64,000 nucleotides of DNA, taken from NCBI GenBank assembly GCA_028023455.1, contig JAQFVV010006255.1:1552001-1616000 (forward strand), read 5' to 3'. Shown piece after piece: positions 47,929-58,465 of the stretch. The first letter of the stretch is position 1. The number at the start of each line of letters is the position of its first letter. A program made the position numbers and the translations under genes. The notes under the pieces are model-generated. The model was not told the origin of the DNA, did not search any database, and saw nothing but the letters and a program-made list of their open reading frames with translations. This DNA comes from Epiperipatus broadwayi. Lineage: Eukaryota > Onychophora > Udeonychophora > Euonychophora > Peripatidae.

Positions 47929-48739
47929 CATATCACTTCATCAATGTTCTGTCCCAAATATAAAAATGCAGATGAGATATTCCTGCTTACTTGTATTGAT
48001 ATAGTGATATGCATGATCGCAGATATGCACTTGTGTCTTTATACTGAAAATAATTGTTTGCATGTCCATTGTTTATTTCTATACATTGCAGTGTAAATCC
48101 TGGTTTAAGATTATTAATTCGCTACTTATTAGTATTTATTGACATAATGAGATTTTATGGATGTATATATTTATGTTTGCACTTGAATGCAAGACAAACA
48201 TTATTGTTATGAATTATTGATGATAAGAATCCTAGTTACAGTCACTTGATTATATTTTAGATATTATGAATTATATTAATATATTTTGCATGCATTTTAC
48301 ATTTGAACCTTTTACTGAGAATTGAATGTATGATTTAGTCTCAAATTATAATGTTACTGTTGATAATAAAGTTGCTATTATTAAAGACAACACATATGTA
48401 CATAACAATGCTTTGCTTTGGTCATTGGTTGAAAACCCTATCTAGAGATCTCATTTTCATTTATATGTATATGAACTGAATGAAATCATAAGCATTCATT
48501 TTTACATGAGACCTTGGAATATAATAACAATATTATCAGTGTACAAATAGTACACATTATAATGAAATTTATATAAATTAGACATGAAGTCTTTATAGTA
48601 AAATAGGTAAGAAATCTCATAGAGTTATACTTTAACAATTATAAACATTTGATATTTTAATGAACACTTTTACTTATCAGTAATTTATTGTAATTTTGGC
48701 AATTCCAACATGAGAAGTAAACTACCCTTTTTGTTGTTA
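47929..48739. other. AT-rich DNA, no gene seen
   Basis: The frame at 47887-48096 starts inside the hAT element and has no homology. Confidence 0.5.
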
Positions 48740-49130
48740 AAGTACTCTTTAGATTTTTTTTGGAATTAATAAATCAATACCGCATCTGTCATCAAAATGA
48801 GTGCAAAACCAGTTGCAGGAGTGTGAAGAAAAGTTGAAGGTCCAATTCTCTCTCCAAATGAATTACTTTTTTTTTTTTTTTACAAATAACTATCTACATC
48901 CAAGGTAAATTCAATTCTTATTTTTATTGAATTGAAACTAAAGTTTGCACAAAGCAAATCTAAATGAAAGACTTTTTTTAAATAAGAAATGTCTTAAAAT
49001 TTTCTTTACATTTTAAAATATTGAGTCATGATTTTAAAGATCTATTAACTTGTATTTTATTTGTAAAATTGAAGTCAACGTTGTTATGGATTTAATATTA
49101 AACATCGGAATTTTCAATTATTAAATATTA
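48740..49130 (-). repeat. Dispersed repeat family, copy at 48.7-49.1 kb
   Basis: A full-length relative of the 38.7-kb repeat without its extreme left block; about 75% similar by eye. It ends directly before the LINE relic, so it may belong to that element's 3' region or be an independent insertion. Confidence 0.55.
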
Positions 49131-49149
49131 ATTCCATTTTTTAAAACAT

Positions 49150-50480
49150 TTTAATCACTATCAGTCCCTTATGAAGATCTTTCCAAGTTTAATTCAGTTT
49201 CTCTGATCACTAGCCTCTTTTTTCCATATCATACCAATAAGCTTCCTCATTTCATCCATTTATCTTATATGTGATATCTTTCTAAGTTTATTTACAAACT
49301 TTTGGGATTCAATTTAAAACTTCAACTATTCATCTATGATCATCTTTTTTAATAATATGATAGTTTAGCTCCATTTCAGTCTTATAATTCAGTGATGTCA
49401 GTGATACCTATTTGTTTTCTCGCCCAAATATTTCATTTTCAACCTCTTCTTGTTAGTCTTAACATATATTTCTCCATCCTAACAAATCATTCTGTTCTTG
49501 ATCTCCTCTTTCTCAACTTTAAGATCATCAATAACTTTTTTATTTTGTCTTCTTTTTTTTTAATTCTTCATAGTACATTCTAATAAAACTTTCATAATTC
49601 TCTTGTTTCAAAATACATGCTCCATTCTAGTTTTTATTATTATTATTATTTATTGAATAAATATTGTTTTTCACTTTTTTTAACATTTACACATTTCTTA
49701 TCTTATATTTATTAATCCTAAAGTTAGTTGTTTAAAGGTTGATCGAATTTAAGTACCAAAATGATGGGTTGACCATGATATTCTATTTAATTCATTAAAC
49801 TAAGATTTTTTTTTACTTTCATCAACTGGGAATTGATCTAGGAATCTAACTTTGAGACTGCTATTCTTACTATTATGGAGAGCTACATAGAGAAATCATA
49901 TTTTTCCAATTTTTCTTTAATATCTTTCTCCAAATTTATACTTCTAAATATTCAATTTTTTCTCTCTTTTCACAATTGTTCATGTCTTTACTCTGCTTAA
50001 AGCTACATTCTTCAATGAAATACTTAACAAGTTTCTATTTTAAATTTTATTTACTAAAAATCTGTTTTATCATAGCAATTCTTGCTCTTTCCATCATCAG
50101 TTATACAACTTCTCAAACAATTCCTATCCAATGTTTACTCTTAAATATTTTATATAATCACATATTTTCATTACATTATATTTTTATTTCAAATCTACAA
50201 TTTCTATCAGACCAACATAACATGGTACTATGCTAATCCTTATTATTTTCAAATATTGCTGCATCATCTAATGAACTTTGTCTAATATTCAAAATAATAA
50301 TCATTTAAATATATATAGTATTAAAAAAAACCCTCTGCAGATATACCTATTTGCATTTAATTTCTTCTAAAAGTAACTTAATTCACTTTATCATATGCTT
50401 TACCAAGATTAATAGAATAAATGCCACTCTTTCTTTCTTTTTATATCCCAAAATAATAGTACAGTATAATGAAAAACTAC
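49150..50480 (-). pseudogene. Old RTE-like LINE relic (third RTE-type copy)
   Basis: The plus-strand text 49160-49470 parallels the 3' region of the intact RTE at 26.09-26.42 kb: GAAGATCTTTCCAAGTTTAAT, then CTCATTTCATCCATTTATCT, then TCAACTATTCATCTATGATC. Further on, minus-strand 50380-50420 reads GKAYDKVN, the palm motif A of RT. So a complete but heavily decayed element lies here, with many stops. A tRNA-related SINE-like block at 49735-49895 interrupts it. Confidence 0.65.
49735..49895 (-). repeat. Probable tRNA-derived SINE inside the LINE relic
   Basis: On the minus strand GTAGCTCTCCATAATAGTAA, then AATAGCAGTCTC, then GATTCCTAGATCAATTCCCAG parallels a tRNA head: A-box region (TAGCTCAxxGGTAAGAGC) and B-box region (GGTTCAATTCCCAG), with correct spacing. 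An A-rich tract and about 70 bp of unique tail follow. The plus-strand text GTTGATCGAATTTAAGTACC at 49738 weakly recalls conserved 3' domains of some mollusc SINEs, but in the opposite orientation. Confidence 0.5.
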
Positions 50481-51035
50481 AAGATTCTTTTTAAAATATA
50501 TTTTGTATAATTAGAATTATTTTACAGTAGGCACAATGCTATATTTTATTACAAATTTGATTGAAAAATATGTATTTATGTTTTTTGGGGTTTTTTTTTG
50601 GCAAAGCTATGGCAAAACAGCCTTTAAATAATCCACTGTATAGCAGAGATGTCTCCAATAATTCCTCATAGAGAAACAGTTAATGAGATGACATTATTCT
50701 CTAGACCTGCCACTTGGTTTTATCTCCTAGCTAAAAGTAACTAGATACTCGTTTGTTATACCAATAGAGAATGGTTAATTAGGATAATTGTGAATTAACT
50801 ATCTGAAAAAAACCCTAAATTTGTTTGGAACTTGATTGGGTGCCAAGTACCGGAATGGAAAGTGTTACTTTACCACCATATGATGAACTTCAAATGTTAG
50901 ACAGTTTATTGCCTTTTTGCACTTTATATCTTAATAAGTATCATGGAAAAAGTTTGAAATGTACAAGTTATAATAAAATGCAACTAAAATTACAAAACTT
51001 CTTTTGTATGTTCATAGCAATAAATTATTTTTAAA
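50481..51035. other. AT-rich DNA, no gene seen
   Basis: An open frame at 50825-51034 (+) begins with a less AT-rich piece reading DWVPSTGMESVTLPPYDELQ. It was not recognised and has no clear splice sites. Confidence 0.4.
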
Positions 51036-51165
51036 ATTACCCCAAATCCAAAATTCAACCAGACTAGCCAAAAAAAAAATCAAAAAACACAACCAAAGGT
51101 TTCACTGCTACAAGCAGACTTCTCAAGTAATGTTTAAATTATTTTTATATATTTGGTAGAGGTTT
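51036..51165 (-). repeat. Penelope-like element 3'-end fragment
   Basis: The minus-strand text CTTGAGAAGTCTGCTTGTAG, then CAGTGAAACC, then GGCTAGTCTGGTTGAATTTT matches the 3' regions of both PLE copies at 32.25-33.25 kb. It is the best-preserved of the three for the stem-loop CTGC-TTGTA-GCAG. Confidence 0.65.
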
Positions 51166-52555
51166 ACTCCTAATTTTTCTAAATGTTGATAAGTTTGGTA
51201 AAAGTTTATATTTTTATTCTCAAGCAATAACATTTATACAAAATTATGAAAATAATTATTTATCTAAAAAATTTCAGCCATTTTTATTTAATAAATTAAG
51301 GATATCATATTTGACAGCTCCTTTGATCATACGGTTCTGCACTATCATAACCCGGAATTATAACCTAGCAAAAAAATCTACATACATATAGATTTTTTAA
51401 AAATATATATTAGAACTGATATATTTTTAAAATTGAAAGTTATTATTTGCCTGATTTTAAGATATTTGTTTTAAATTATTGAGATAGAAATATTTAACTG
51501 ATAGCAAACTGCCATTTACCTTAAGTTTACTTTTTTTATTTTTAAATTTATGGAAATCATTTGAAACTTGCTAGAAATCAAAAGTGACAGATTAAAAGAT
51601 TTTGTTATGATTTTAAAATATCTTCCAATGTTTTTAAATTGTGTTTTGAAAAATATTTTTATTTTCCATTTGTCTGAATTAGTTTTACAAGACATTCATA
51701 TGCTTTTTTTAAAAAAATAAGTATTTGATTAAATATATATATTTAATCATGGAGTCTGCCATTACCTTGTCTGACTTATAATTATTTGTAACTGATTATT
51801 ACTATTATTATATTCAAGAATTACTCATTTTTAACACAAATTTTTATTTATTTTGTCTTTATTAATAATAAAGCTATAACTCATTTTTTGTTGAATGTTT
51901 TCAAGTAAACAAAAAATTCATTTTAAAAGTTTGAGTTTTATTTTTCACATGCAATAAGTAATAATAAATTAGACTGAGTTCAATACAATATAGAAATGAG
52001 GGAAACTCATCATGTGAATAACATATCTTGATTTTATATATGCCAACTTTTTAAAAAATTTAAAGTAAATAAAATAGATGGAATTTGGTTTTAGATCAAT
52101 ACCTTGCTTTTCTGCCAGAAAAATATCCTCTGCCTTTTATTTTATATTTAACTTTAATATATTACTTGTTAAAGTTTCAGTAATTTTTCTATTTCTAAAT
52201 TAAAAAAAAAAAAATTGAATTATAATTAAAAGTGTTTGTTTTTCACTTTTAAGAAAATTTTAAAAAAAATCAACTTGTTACTTATTATTTAGATTTCTTT
52301 ACTGGAACTTCAGAATAATACATTTTATTTACTTATTTTATTGGTGATTATATAACTTTTTTATTTTTATGCAATTAAAAGTGTATTTATTTTCTAAATG
52401 GAACTATGGTAATATGGCATAACTGATTTAAATATATTTTTAAATTGTATTACTATATTTAACCTTTTTTTATATTTATTAAATGCTTTTATTTAAATTA
52501 GAATATCTGTTGTAAACTTTTGTAATCACTTTTATTATTTGAGTTAGAATACAAT
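51166..52555. other. AT-rich DNA, no gene seen
   Basis: Nothing supported. Homopolymer A run near 52201-52213. Confidence 0.5.
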
Positions 52556-52995
52556 TTTTAAAATTGAATTTAATAGATTTAAATTCAACAGAATTGTTTC
52601 AAATTTGGTACATAAGTAAGAAATACCAGTGGGATTGAATATTTTAGATAAATGACCTATTTTCTATGGGGGGAATTTTTGAATATTTTGATATCAAATT
52701 TAAAAATTGTTCTTAGAATTTTGATGTTTTAAGTAAGACGACTACAGAAGGGCAGTATAGAGATTTTTTTTTTTTGCTTTCAGTTTAAAGTTATAATAAC
52801 ATTTTAAAATCGAGGTTTAATAGATTTAAATTCAATATAATTTCTTGAAATTTTGTGTATTGTTTTAAATCTCTACCAAAGTGATAGTGCACAATAATAT
52901 TTTAGGTAGGTGTTCTAGTGTCATAGATATGGAAGAATGATGGGTAGGGGGAGTTTTGATATCAAATTTAAAAGTTGTTCTTAGAAATTCAGTGT
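52556..52995. repeat. Diverged tandem duplication, two ~230-bp units
   Basis: TTTAATAGATTTAAATTCAA starts both units (about 52569 and 52817). Both end with TTGATATCAAATTTAAAA-TTGTTCTTAGAA (about 52690 and 52957). The middles have diverged. Confidence 0.65.
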
Positions 52996-53150
52996 GCACA
53001 ATTTTCTTCGTTTCATTTAAGTTAAGATAAGAAAATTAATTTGCAATATAGTTTTGTTAAGCCTTTTTTTTTTTTTTGAATAAAAAAAATTTTTTTTTTC
53101 AAATAAAATGAAAAAAAGTCAAAACAATTTTCAACAGAAAAGTTACTTAA

Positions 53151-53251
53151 CACTCTTTTCTTGTTAAATTCCCTGTCCCAGTGCTTAAGATCTGATTGGT
53201 TACTAATAGTCACAAGCGCTTGAGAAGTTTGCACTCTCTCAATTTAATTTT
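53151..53251. repeat. 101-bp direct repeat, copy A
   Basis: The block CACTCTTTTCTTG...CAATTTAATTTT is identical to 53474-53574. It includes GATTGGTTAC, an inverted CCAAT box. TATAAAAA lies 17 bp downstream at 53268. Confidence 0.95.
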
Positions 53252-53473
53252 CAATACCGTCTGCACTTTATAAAAATATTATTTACATATATTGCTGCAA
53301 AGTTATAACATCGAAAAACTACTGCGTAGTAAATCGAAAGATTTCACACTGTATGTTTATAATTTGAACTCAGTCAATTAAGTGTGATGATATTTAAGAT
53401 TCATGCTCTCAGATATAAGTATTTTGGACTGGCTTGGATATATAGAAAGACAAGTAAAGAGGAGAGTGGGAAC

Positions 53474-53574
53474 CACTCTTTTCTTGTTAAATTCCCTGTC
53501 CCAGTGCTTAAGATCTGATTGGTTACTAATAGTCACAAGCGCTTGAGAAGTTTGCACTCTCTCAATTTAATTTT
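53474..53574. repeat. 101-bp direct repeat, copy B
   Basis: Identical to copy A by eye over 101 bp. The 222 bp between them is unrelated to what follows copy B, so this is either two terminal direct repeats around a short insert or one and a third units of a 323-bp tandem repeat. Confidence 0.95.
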
Positions 53575-53700
53575 AATGCTTTATTGTAAATATAGGGAAT
53601 TTGAACTCAGACTTTCAAGCAACCTTCAACTATCCACACTATCTTATACTAACTTATAGCATAAATATCTAGTGATATATATATCAACTATAAGTATCAA
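53575..53700 (-). repeat. Possible tRNA-related SINE fragment
   Basis: The minus strand contains GTCTGAGTTCAAATTCCC (53589-53606), a good B-box match (GGTTCAAATCC), preceded at a suitable distance by GTTAGTATAAGATAGTGTGG. Weak A box, single copy. Confidence 0.3.
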
Positions 53701-54599
53701 ATTGATTTAAAGTACAATATAATTTTACATTTTATTTACTGTGCCAATATTAAAAAGTTAAAAATAGTAGAGATAACATTTTTTTATATATTAAATGCTT
53801 TTATATCATCATTTTCAACCATTATTGAGCCATTGCAAAATTAAGGTCTCTCCAAGTTTAGTCCATCTCCAATTTTTAAACTCTCTTCTCCACATTGCTT
53901 CAGCACACTTCCTTATTTCATCCATTTATTTCACATGTCTCTTTCTAGATCTTTTATATCCTCTTGGAATCCACTGTTCATCTATTATCATCTCTTTTAG
54001 CAATACATCCAATCCAACTTCACTTCAGTTTTTTAATTTTTTTCAATGATATCAGTACCCCTTGTTTGTTCTCTCACCAATGTATTTTGTTTTCAGTCTC
54101 TTCATGTTACTCCTAACATACATCTCTCCATATTTTGTTGAGTGGTCTGAAGTATGTATATGTCCAAGTCTCATATTAAGAACTGGTAACACACATTTGT
54201 TAAAAACCTTTTCAAATGCATAGGTATATTTCCCTTTAATATTAAGTTATTTCTACCAAAAGCATTCCAACAAAGTTTAGTTTTGTGATTAATTTCATCC
54301 ATTATGTTTTCATCTGTGTAATAATCTGGTGAAGATATTTGTAGTAGTTAACTTCTAACTATTTTCTTTTTTTGAGAAAATCCATTGAACATTACTTTAG
54401 CCTTTTTAACATTTACCCTTTAGTCCTACTTTATTATTTTCATCTGATAATTCTTGCAACATTTCCTGACATTCTAAAGCATTATTTGCAAAAATAACTA
54501 CATCATATGCAAAATCTAGATGACTTAAATAATCTCCATTTTCTTTTATTCCCCTAGCTTCCCATTTTAATCAAAAAAATACTTCTTGCAAAACTGTTG

Positions 54600-55272
54600 T
54601 AAAAGTTTTGGACATGATCTACTGTACTAAACCCATGTTTAAATTCAGCTTGTTCTATTGGCAAAAGTTTGTTGCAGATAAGTTTTTTGGTAAAAAAATT
54701 TGTATAGACCTGATAAAAACTGATAGGTTAGTAATTTTTAATATTTTCTTTGTCACATTTTTAAAATATTAATACTGTATTCTTCCAAACATCTAGTACA
54801 TCTTTATCATTTAAACATTTGCTGTATAACTGCCAAATTTTTTTCTATTTCTTCACCTGCTACTTTTAAGATATCGATTATAATTCCATCATTACCTGGA
54901 GCTTTTCCCTTCATAAATTTAATTGCATGTCTCATTTCTTCATTTAAAATCCTGGGCAGTTCAGAAGATATAGTTGTAGCAAATACTTTCCTTTGTTCTT
55001 TATTGCTATTATAATTCTTGATAGAACTCTTTTACACATTTCATGATGTCATCTCTCTTTTTAATATTAGTTCCATCTTTTTTTCTTATTGCAGAAACAG
55101 CTTTCCTACTAATACCAAGATATTGTTTTACACTCTTGAGACATTTATTCTCTTCTATAGCTTTCCTTGTTAGTTCACAATTATACTTTCTTATATTATT
55201 AACTCTTTTTCGCATAATTTTGCAAAACTCAAGATCATTTTTATATTTTTTCATATTTCTTCTTTTCTTCAT
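54600..55272 (-). pseudogene. RTE linker and RT N-terminus, decayed copy
   Basis: 55009-55272 reads MKKRRNMKKYKNDLEFCKIM through KSVKQYLGISRKAVSAIRKK, matching the basic linker of the better copy. Further 3' the RT blocks equivalent to GKAPGNDG (54880-54910) and NYRSISLL (54720-54750) can be followed only with frame changes. The RT catalytic region and C-terminal domain lie in 53.81-54.6 kb, also broken. Confidence 0.8.
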
Positions 55273-55499
55273 AAATTATCATGTCTCAATAGAAATTTTA
55301 CTGGTCAATTGCTGTTTTTTTTTTGTACCAGCTATCATTGCAGTTTTTAAAAGTGTATCAGTTATCTTCCTATGGATTTCATTCAAATCTGAATCATGTT
55401 CAAAATCTGTTAAAACATGAAGACGATTTTGCAAGTTCTATTTTAAATTCATTAGAATATTTCAGAAGATTAAGAATATCAACTGTGAATATTGTTTTC

Positions 55500-56213
55500 T
55501 TAATAATTTTTGTTTCTAGTTTTGCATCTCATTAATCGATGATTACTTCTTATATTGAATTTATTAAGAATATTGCAGTTTTGAAATATATATTTTTTGT
55601 TAGTCAAAACATAATCTAATTTTGTTATAGCTTCATTTGGATGCTTCAATGTCCATTTCTGTTTAACATTGTTCTCCAAAACAAAATTCATAATATAAAA
55701 TTTTTCTTTTTCTTCAAACTCCACAAATCTATGATCTTTCTCATTTCTATCACCATAATCAAATTTACGTATAACACTTTCATCTTTTAATTGTTTATCA
55801 ATTCTAGTATTAAAGTTTGCCATAACAATTTTAAAATGTTGTTTTGTCTGATCAAGAGCCTTTTGTACATCCATATAAAAATCATGTACTTAGTCATCAC
55901 AATGAGAACTTGTTGAGGTATAAACCTGAATTATCTGCATTTGATATCTACTATTAAGTTGAATAATGAATCTTGCCACTCTGTCTGATACACCATCAAT
56001 CTCCACACTGTTGTTCTTTCACTTTTTATTTATAATGAATCCTATTCCATTTATTCTTCCAGTGTTTGTGCCTTTATAGTACAGTACATATTCACTTTTT
56101 AAGTCAAATGTTTCTTCATCTTTTCTTCTAACTAAAGTCCAATAATGTTTCATATTAATTGTCTCATTTAATATGAGACATCTCTTTTTCCAATTCTTAC
56201 AATCTTCCTTCAA
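55500..56213 (-). pseudogene. RTE endonuclease domain, decayed copy
   Basis: Fragments read FDLKSEYVLYYKGTNTG, GIGFIINKK, then (55500-55874) MDVQKALDQTKQHFKIVMAN, KLDYVLTNKKYIFQ and IRSNHRLMRCK. Relative to the better copy, the key GDFN has become ANFN and SDH has become SNH, so two catalytic residues are lost, in addition to stops. Confidence 0.85.
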
Positions 56214-56632
56214 TTGAAATTGATATGCAGTTGTAAGTACATTAATAAAATGTTGTCATTAAATGGCAGCCTGAGTCTGCAACCAAAATATTCTTAGCAC
56301 ATTCAGCCGCCTGCTTTGGCTGATGACTTTATAGACTCCTGGCAATAAGGGCCATGATTTATATTTGTCTGTTATGATTGTAAATATTTATTAGAAAAAA
56401 AAAAATTCATTCACATACACATTCATTTTGCCTTCAAGGAAACACAACTGATTTCAGTTAAGAGCTATCAGGCAACTGAGAAGCAAGACCATGGTGTTTC
56501 TTGGTCTTAAACTCAGATGTAAATGGTCAGGAAACTCACCATGCTGGTTGAGCAGCCCATCCAAGTTTGTTTACTATATGAATAATTACATAGTAATAAC
56601 AGCTGAATGGACATTAGGAATTTATTCTGCTT

Positions 56633-56905
56633 GCACTATGCACTAAAAAGAAAAAAAAAAGTTTCTTCTATCACAATTGGGTTTTTTAGATTTTAACTTG
56701 AAATAAAAACATGGGAAATCCAGAAATTAATTGTCAATCCTTATTTTTTATAATAAGGGATTGATACATTGTATAGGCTTAAACCTGCATTTTAAATTAA
56801 TATCTGGACCCCCCCCCCCCCCATTTTATTTCAAGTTAAATCTAAAAACACCAATTATGTTTGAAGATACAATTATTATTTTTCTTTTTAGTGCGTGGTA
56901 AATAA
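56633..56905. repeat. Small foldback next to the RTE copy
   Basis: The left arm TGCACTAAAAAGAAAAA...CAATTGGGTTTTTTAGATTT (56638-56700) and the right arm, whose reverse complement is CGCACTAAAAAGAAAAA...AATTGGTGTTTTTAGATTT (56815-56900), form ~75-bp imperfect inverted repeats around a 110-bp centre. The centre ends in a run of about 16 C at 56807-56822. TA-type MITE ends are plausible. Confidence 0.7.
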
Positions 56906-57880
56906 AAGCATTTAATATATAAATTTTTTTTATCTCTATTTTTTTTTTTTTTTATAGTTGAAGCATTTATTATATCTTGAAGATGCAACATAATGTAAAG
57001 TATATAAAATTAATTTAAAATACTAGGGAAGACTTGTTGAGAGTGGAAGATAATTCGTACACAAAAATATTAATTATTTAAACATGGCTTAAAGAAAGTC
57101 ATTCATAATAAAAAGAAGATTTTGAAATGTGTTTCTATAAACTCATTATGTAAATATAGTGCATTATTTTGTATGTTATTTTTAAGAAACTTCAGATAAT
57201 TTGTTTGTTTTTTTTAATGTGTGATTATTATTTTATATGTAAAAAAAAATAGAAAGGGATTAAATTAAATAAATTTTTTAAATAATAAAAAAGGATAGAT
57301 GACAGAATAAAAGATTTACTTTTACATGCACATAGTGTGCAAATGTTAATCTATAATGCAGAATTCAATTCATTAAGTGTATGCTTTTGGAAGTGAATTG
57401 TATTATTTATATTTGAGGCAAAAAGTATTATCAGTTAGTTATTTTGAACGATTATGTCATTATATCGATATTTGAAATATCTTAAACTGCTTATGACCCC
57501 ATCTTACTTAAATGTAGTAAAGTGAAATGAAATAAATATTGAGTAATAAGAATTTATTTTTGATTTAGTATCTAAAGTAAGAAAATATAATAATATAGAC
57601 TTTATTGATGATATTGTATACAATTTGGTATTAATCATATTTGACTACTAAGAGAATGATTTAAAGGGTTAAATGTAAGCTTGTACTTGTTTACATTATG
57701 GAATAGTATTGATTATAATATAGCCTTTTTTCATTTGTTGTCAATTAATATACTTACTGTTATCCATGTCTATTGAGAATTGACTGTGGACTTATTTCTA
57801 TTTACTTTTCATAGACATTAATTTAGTACTGTATCATGAACCATACTTAGATATTTGAGTTAATAAAATGATGAATAATC
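56906..57880. other. AT-rich DNA, no gene seen
   Basis: Nothing supported. Confidence 0.5.
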
Positions 57881-58041
57881 ACTAAACATCACATGATCAC
57901 TATCTCTTATACTAGCACATAATTGTTATTAAGCAAGGCAAAACTCTCCATATAGTAGTGCCACCCTGTGCCAACCAGAGTAATCAATGGATGCCAGAAG
58001 GCTTGTGCATAAAATCTGTATCTAGTGCCTACTCATCCAAT

Positions 58042-58086
58042 ATCCCCAGACTAGTTTCTGGCTTGTGGCATTCGTCAGTGAGGAGC
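58042..58086 (-). ncRNA. Hammerhead ribozyme-like motif, left arm
   Basis: On the minus strand: CTGACGA core, weaker stem II (TGC-CACAA-GCC), GAAAC-TA-GTC, then TGGGGA pairing with upstream TCCTCA to give a 6-bp stem I including one G-U. Predicted cleavage after GTC. Confidence 0.5.
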
Positions 58087-58302
58087 CTTGGATCTGAGAG
58101 CACTGCACCTAGATCTTAGGATCTAATGCAACCCTCCAGCACCCACCTTTTAACTCTACTTAACTAAAAGGTGGCTGCTGGAGGGTTGCATTGTGTTTTT
58201 AATTTCATTCTCATAGTTTTGTAGTTAAGTAGAGTTAAAAGGTGGCTGCTGGAGGGTTGCATTAGATCCTAAGATCTAGGTGCAGTGCTCTCAGATCCAA
58301 GG

Positions 58303-58344
58303 TTCTTCACTGACGAAGGCTCAAGCCAGAAACTAGTCTGGGGA
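58303..58344 (+). ncRNA. Hammerhead ribozyme-like motif, right arm
   Basis: Stem I upstream strand TCTTCA (58304-58309) pairs with TGGGGA (58339-58344), six pairs with two G-U. Core CTGACGA is at 58310-58316, stem II GGC-TCAA-GCC at 58318-58327, GAAA at 58329-58332. Stem III is A-C around TA closing on G-T (58332-58337), with C58338 as the cleavage nucleotide. The A-A opposition between core and stem II (58317 and 58328) deviates from the usual G-C. All other invariant positions are present. Confidence 0.55.
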
Positions 58345-58465
58345 TATTGGATGAGTAGACACTAGATAGGGATTTTATGCACAAGCCTTCTGGGATCTAT
58401 TGATTACTCTGGTTGACACAGGGTGGCACTACTATATGGAGAGTTTTGCCTTGTTTAAAGTGATG

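Larger units (their letters stand above)
53801..56632 (-). mobile_element. RTE-clade LINE, second copy, decayed
   Basis: It follows the 26-29 kb RTE element along its whole length on the same strand: 3' tail ATCATCATTTTCAACC at 53806, C-terminal region, RT, linker, endonuclease and 5' untranslated region, in which CAAGACCATGGTGTTTCTTG and GAGCAGCCCATCCA are shared. About 80% identical by eye, with many small deletions and stops. The 5' UTR holds about 100 bp (56280-56380) absent from the other copy, and the last ~80 bp of the 5' end are missing. No clear target duplication. Confidence 0.9.
57884..58465 (+). mobile_element. Long foldback member of the hammerhead family
   Basis: A left arm (57884-58168, reverse orientation) and right arm (about 58170-58462, forward) of about 280 bp are more than 90% identical inverted copies. 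Both contain the AGTAATCAATGG/CCATTGATTACT-type block and the hammerhead-like motif. The left end is TAAACATCACATGATCAC (tail included); the right end stops at CTTGTTTAA, i.e. at the TAAAACAGG-type boundary. Flanks ATGATGAATAAT (57868) and GTGATGAGTATT (58463) look like a degraded ~12-bp target duplication. A second piece of the AAAGGTGGCTGCTGGAGGG block is repeated at 58167 and 58229. Confidence 0.85.
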
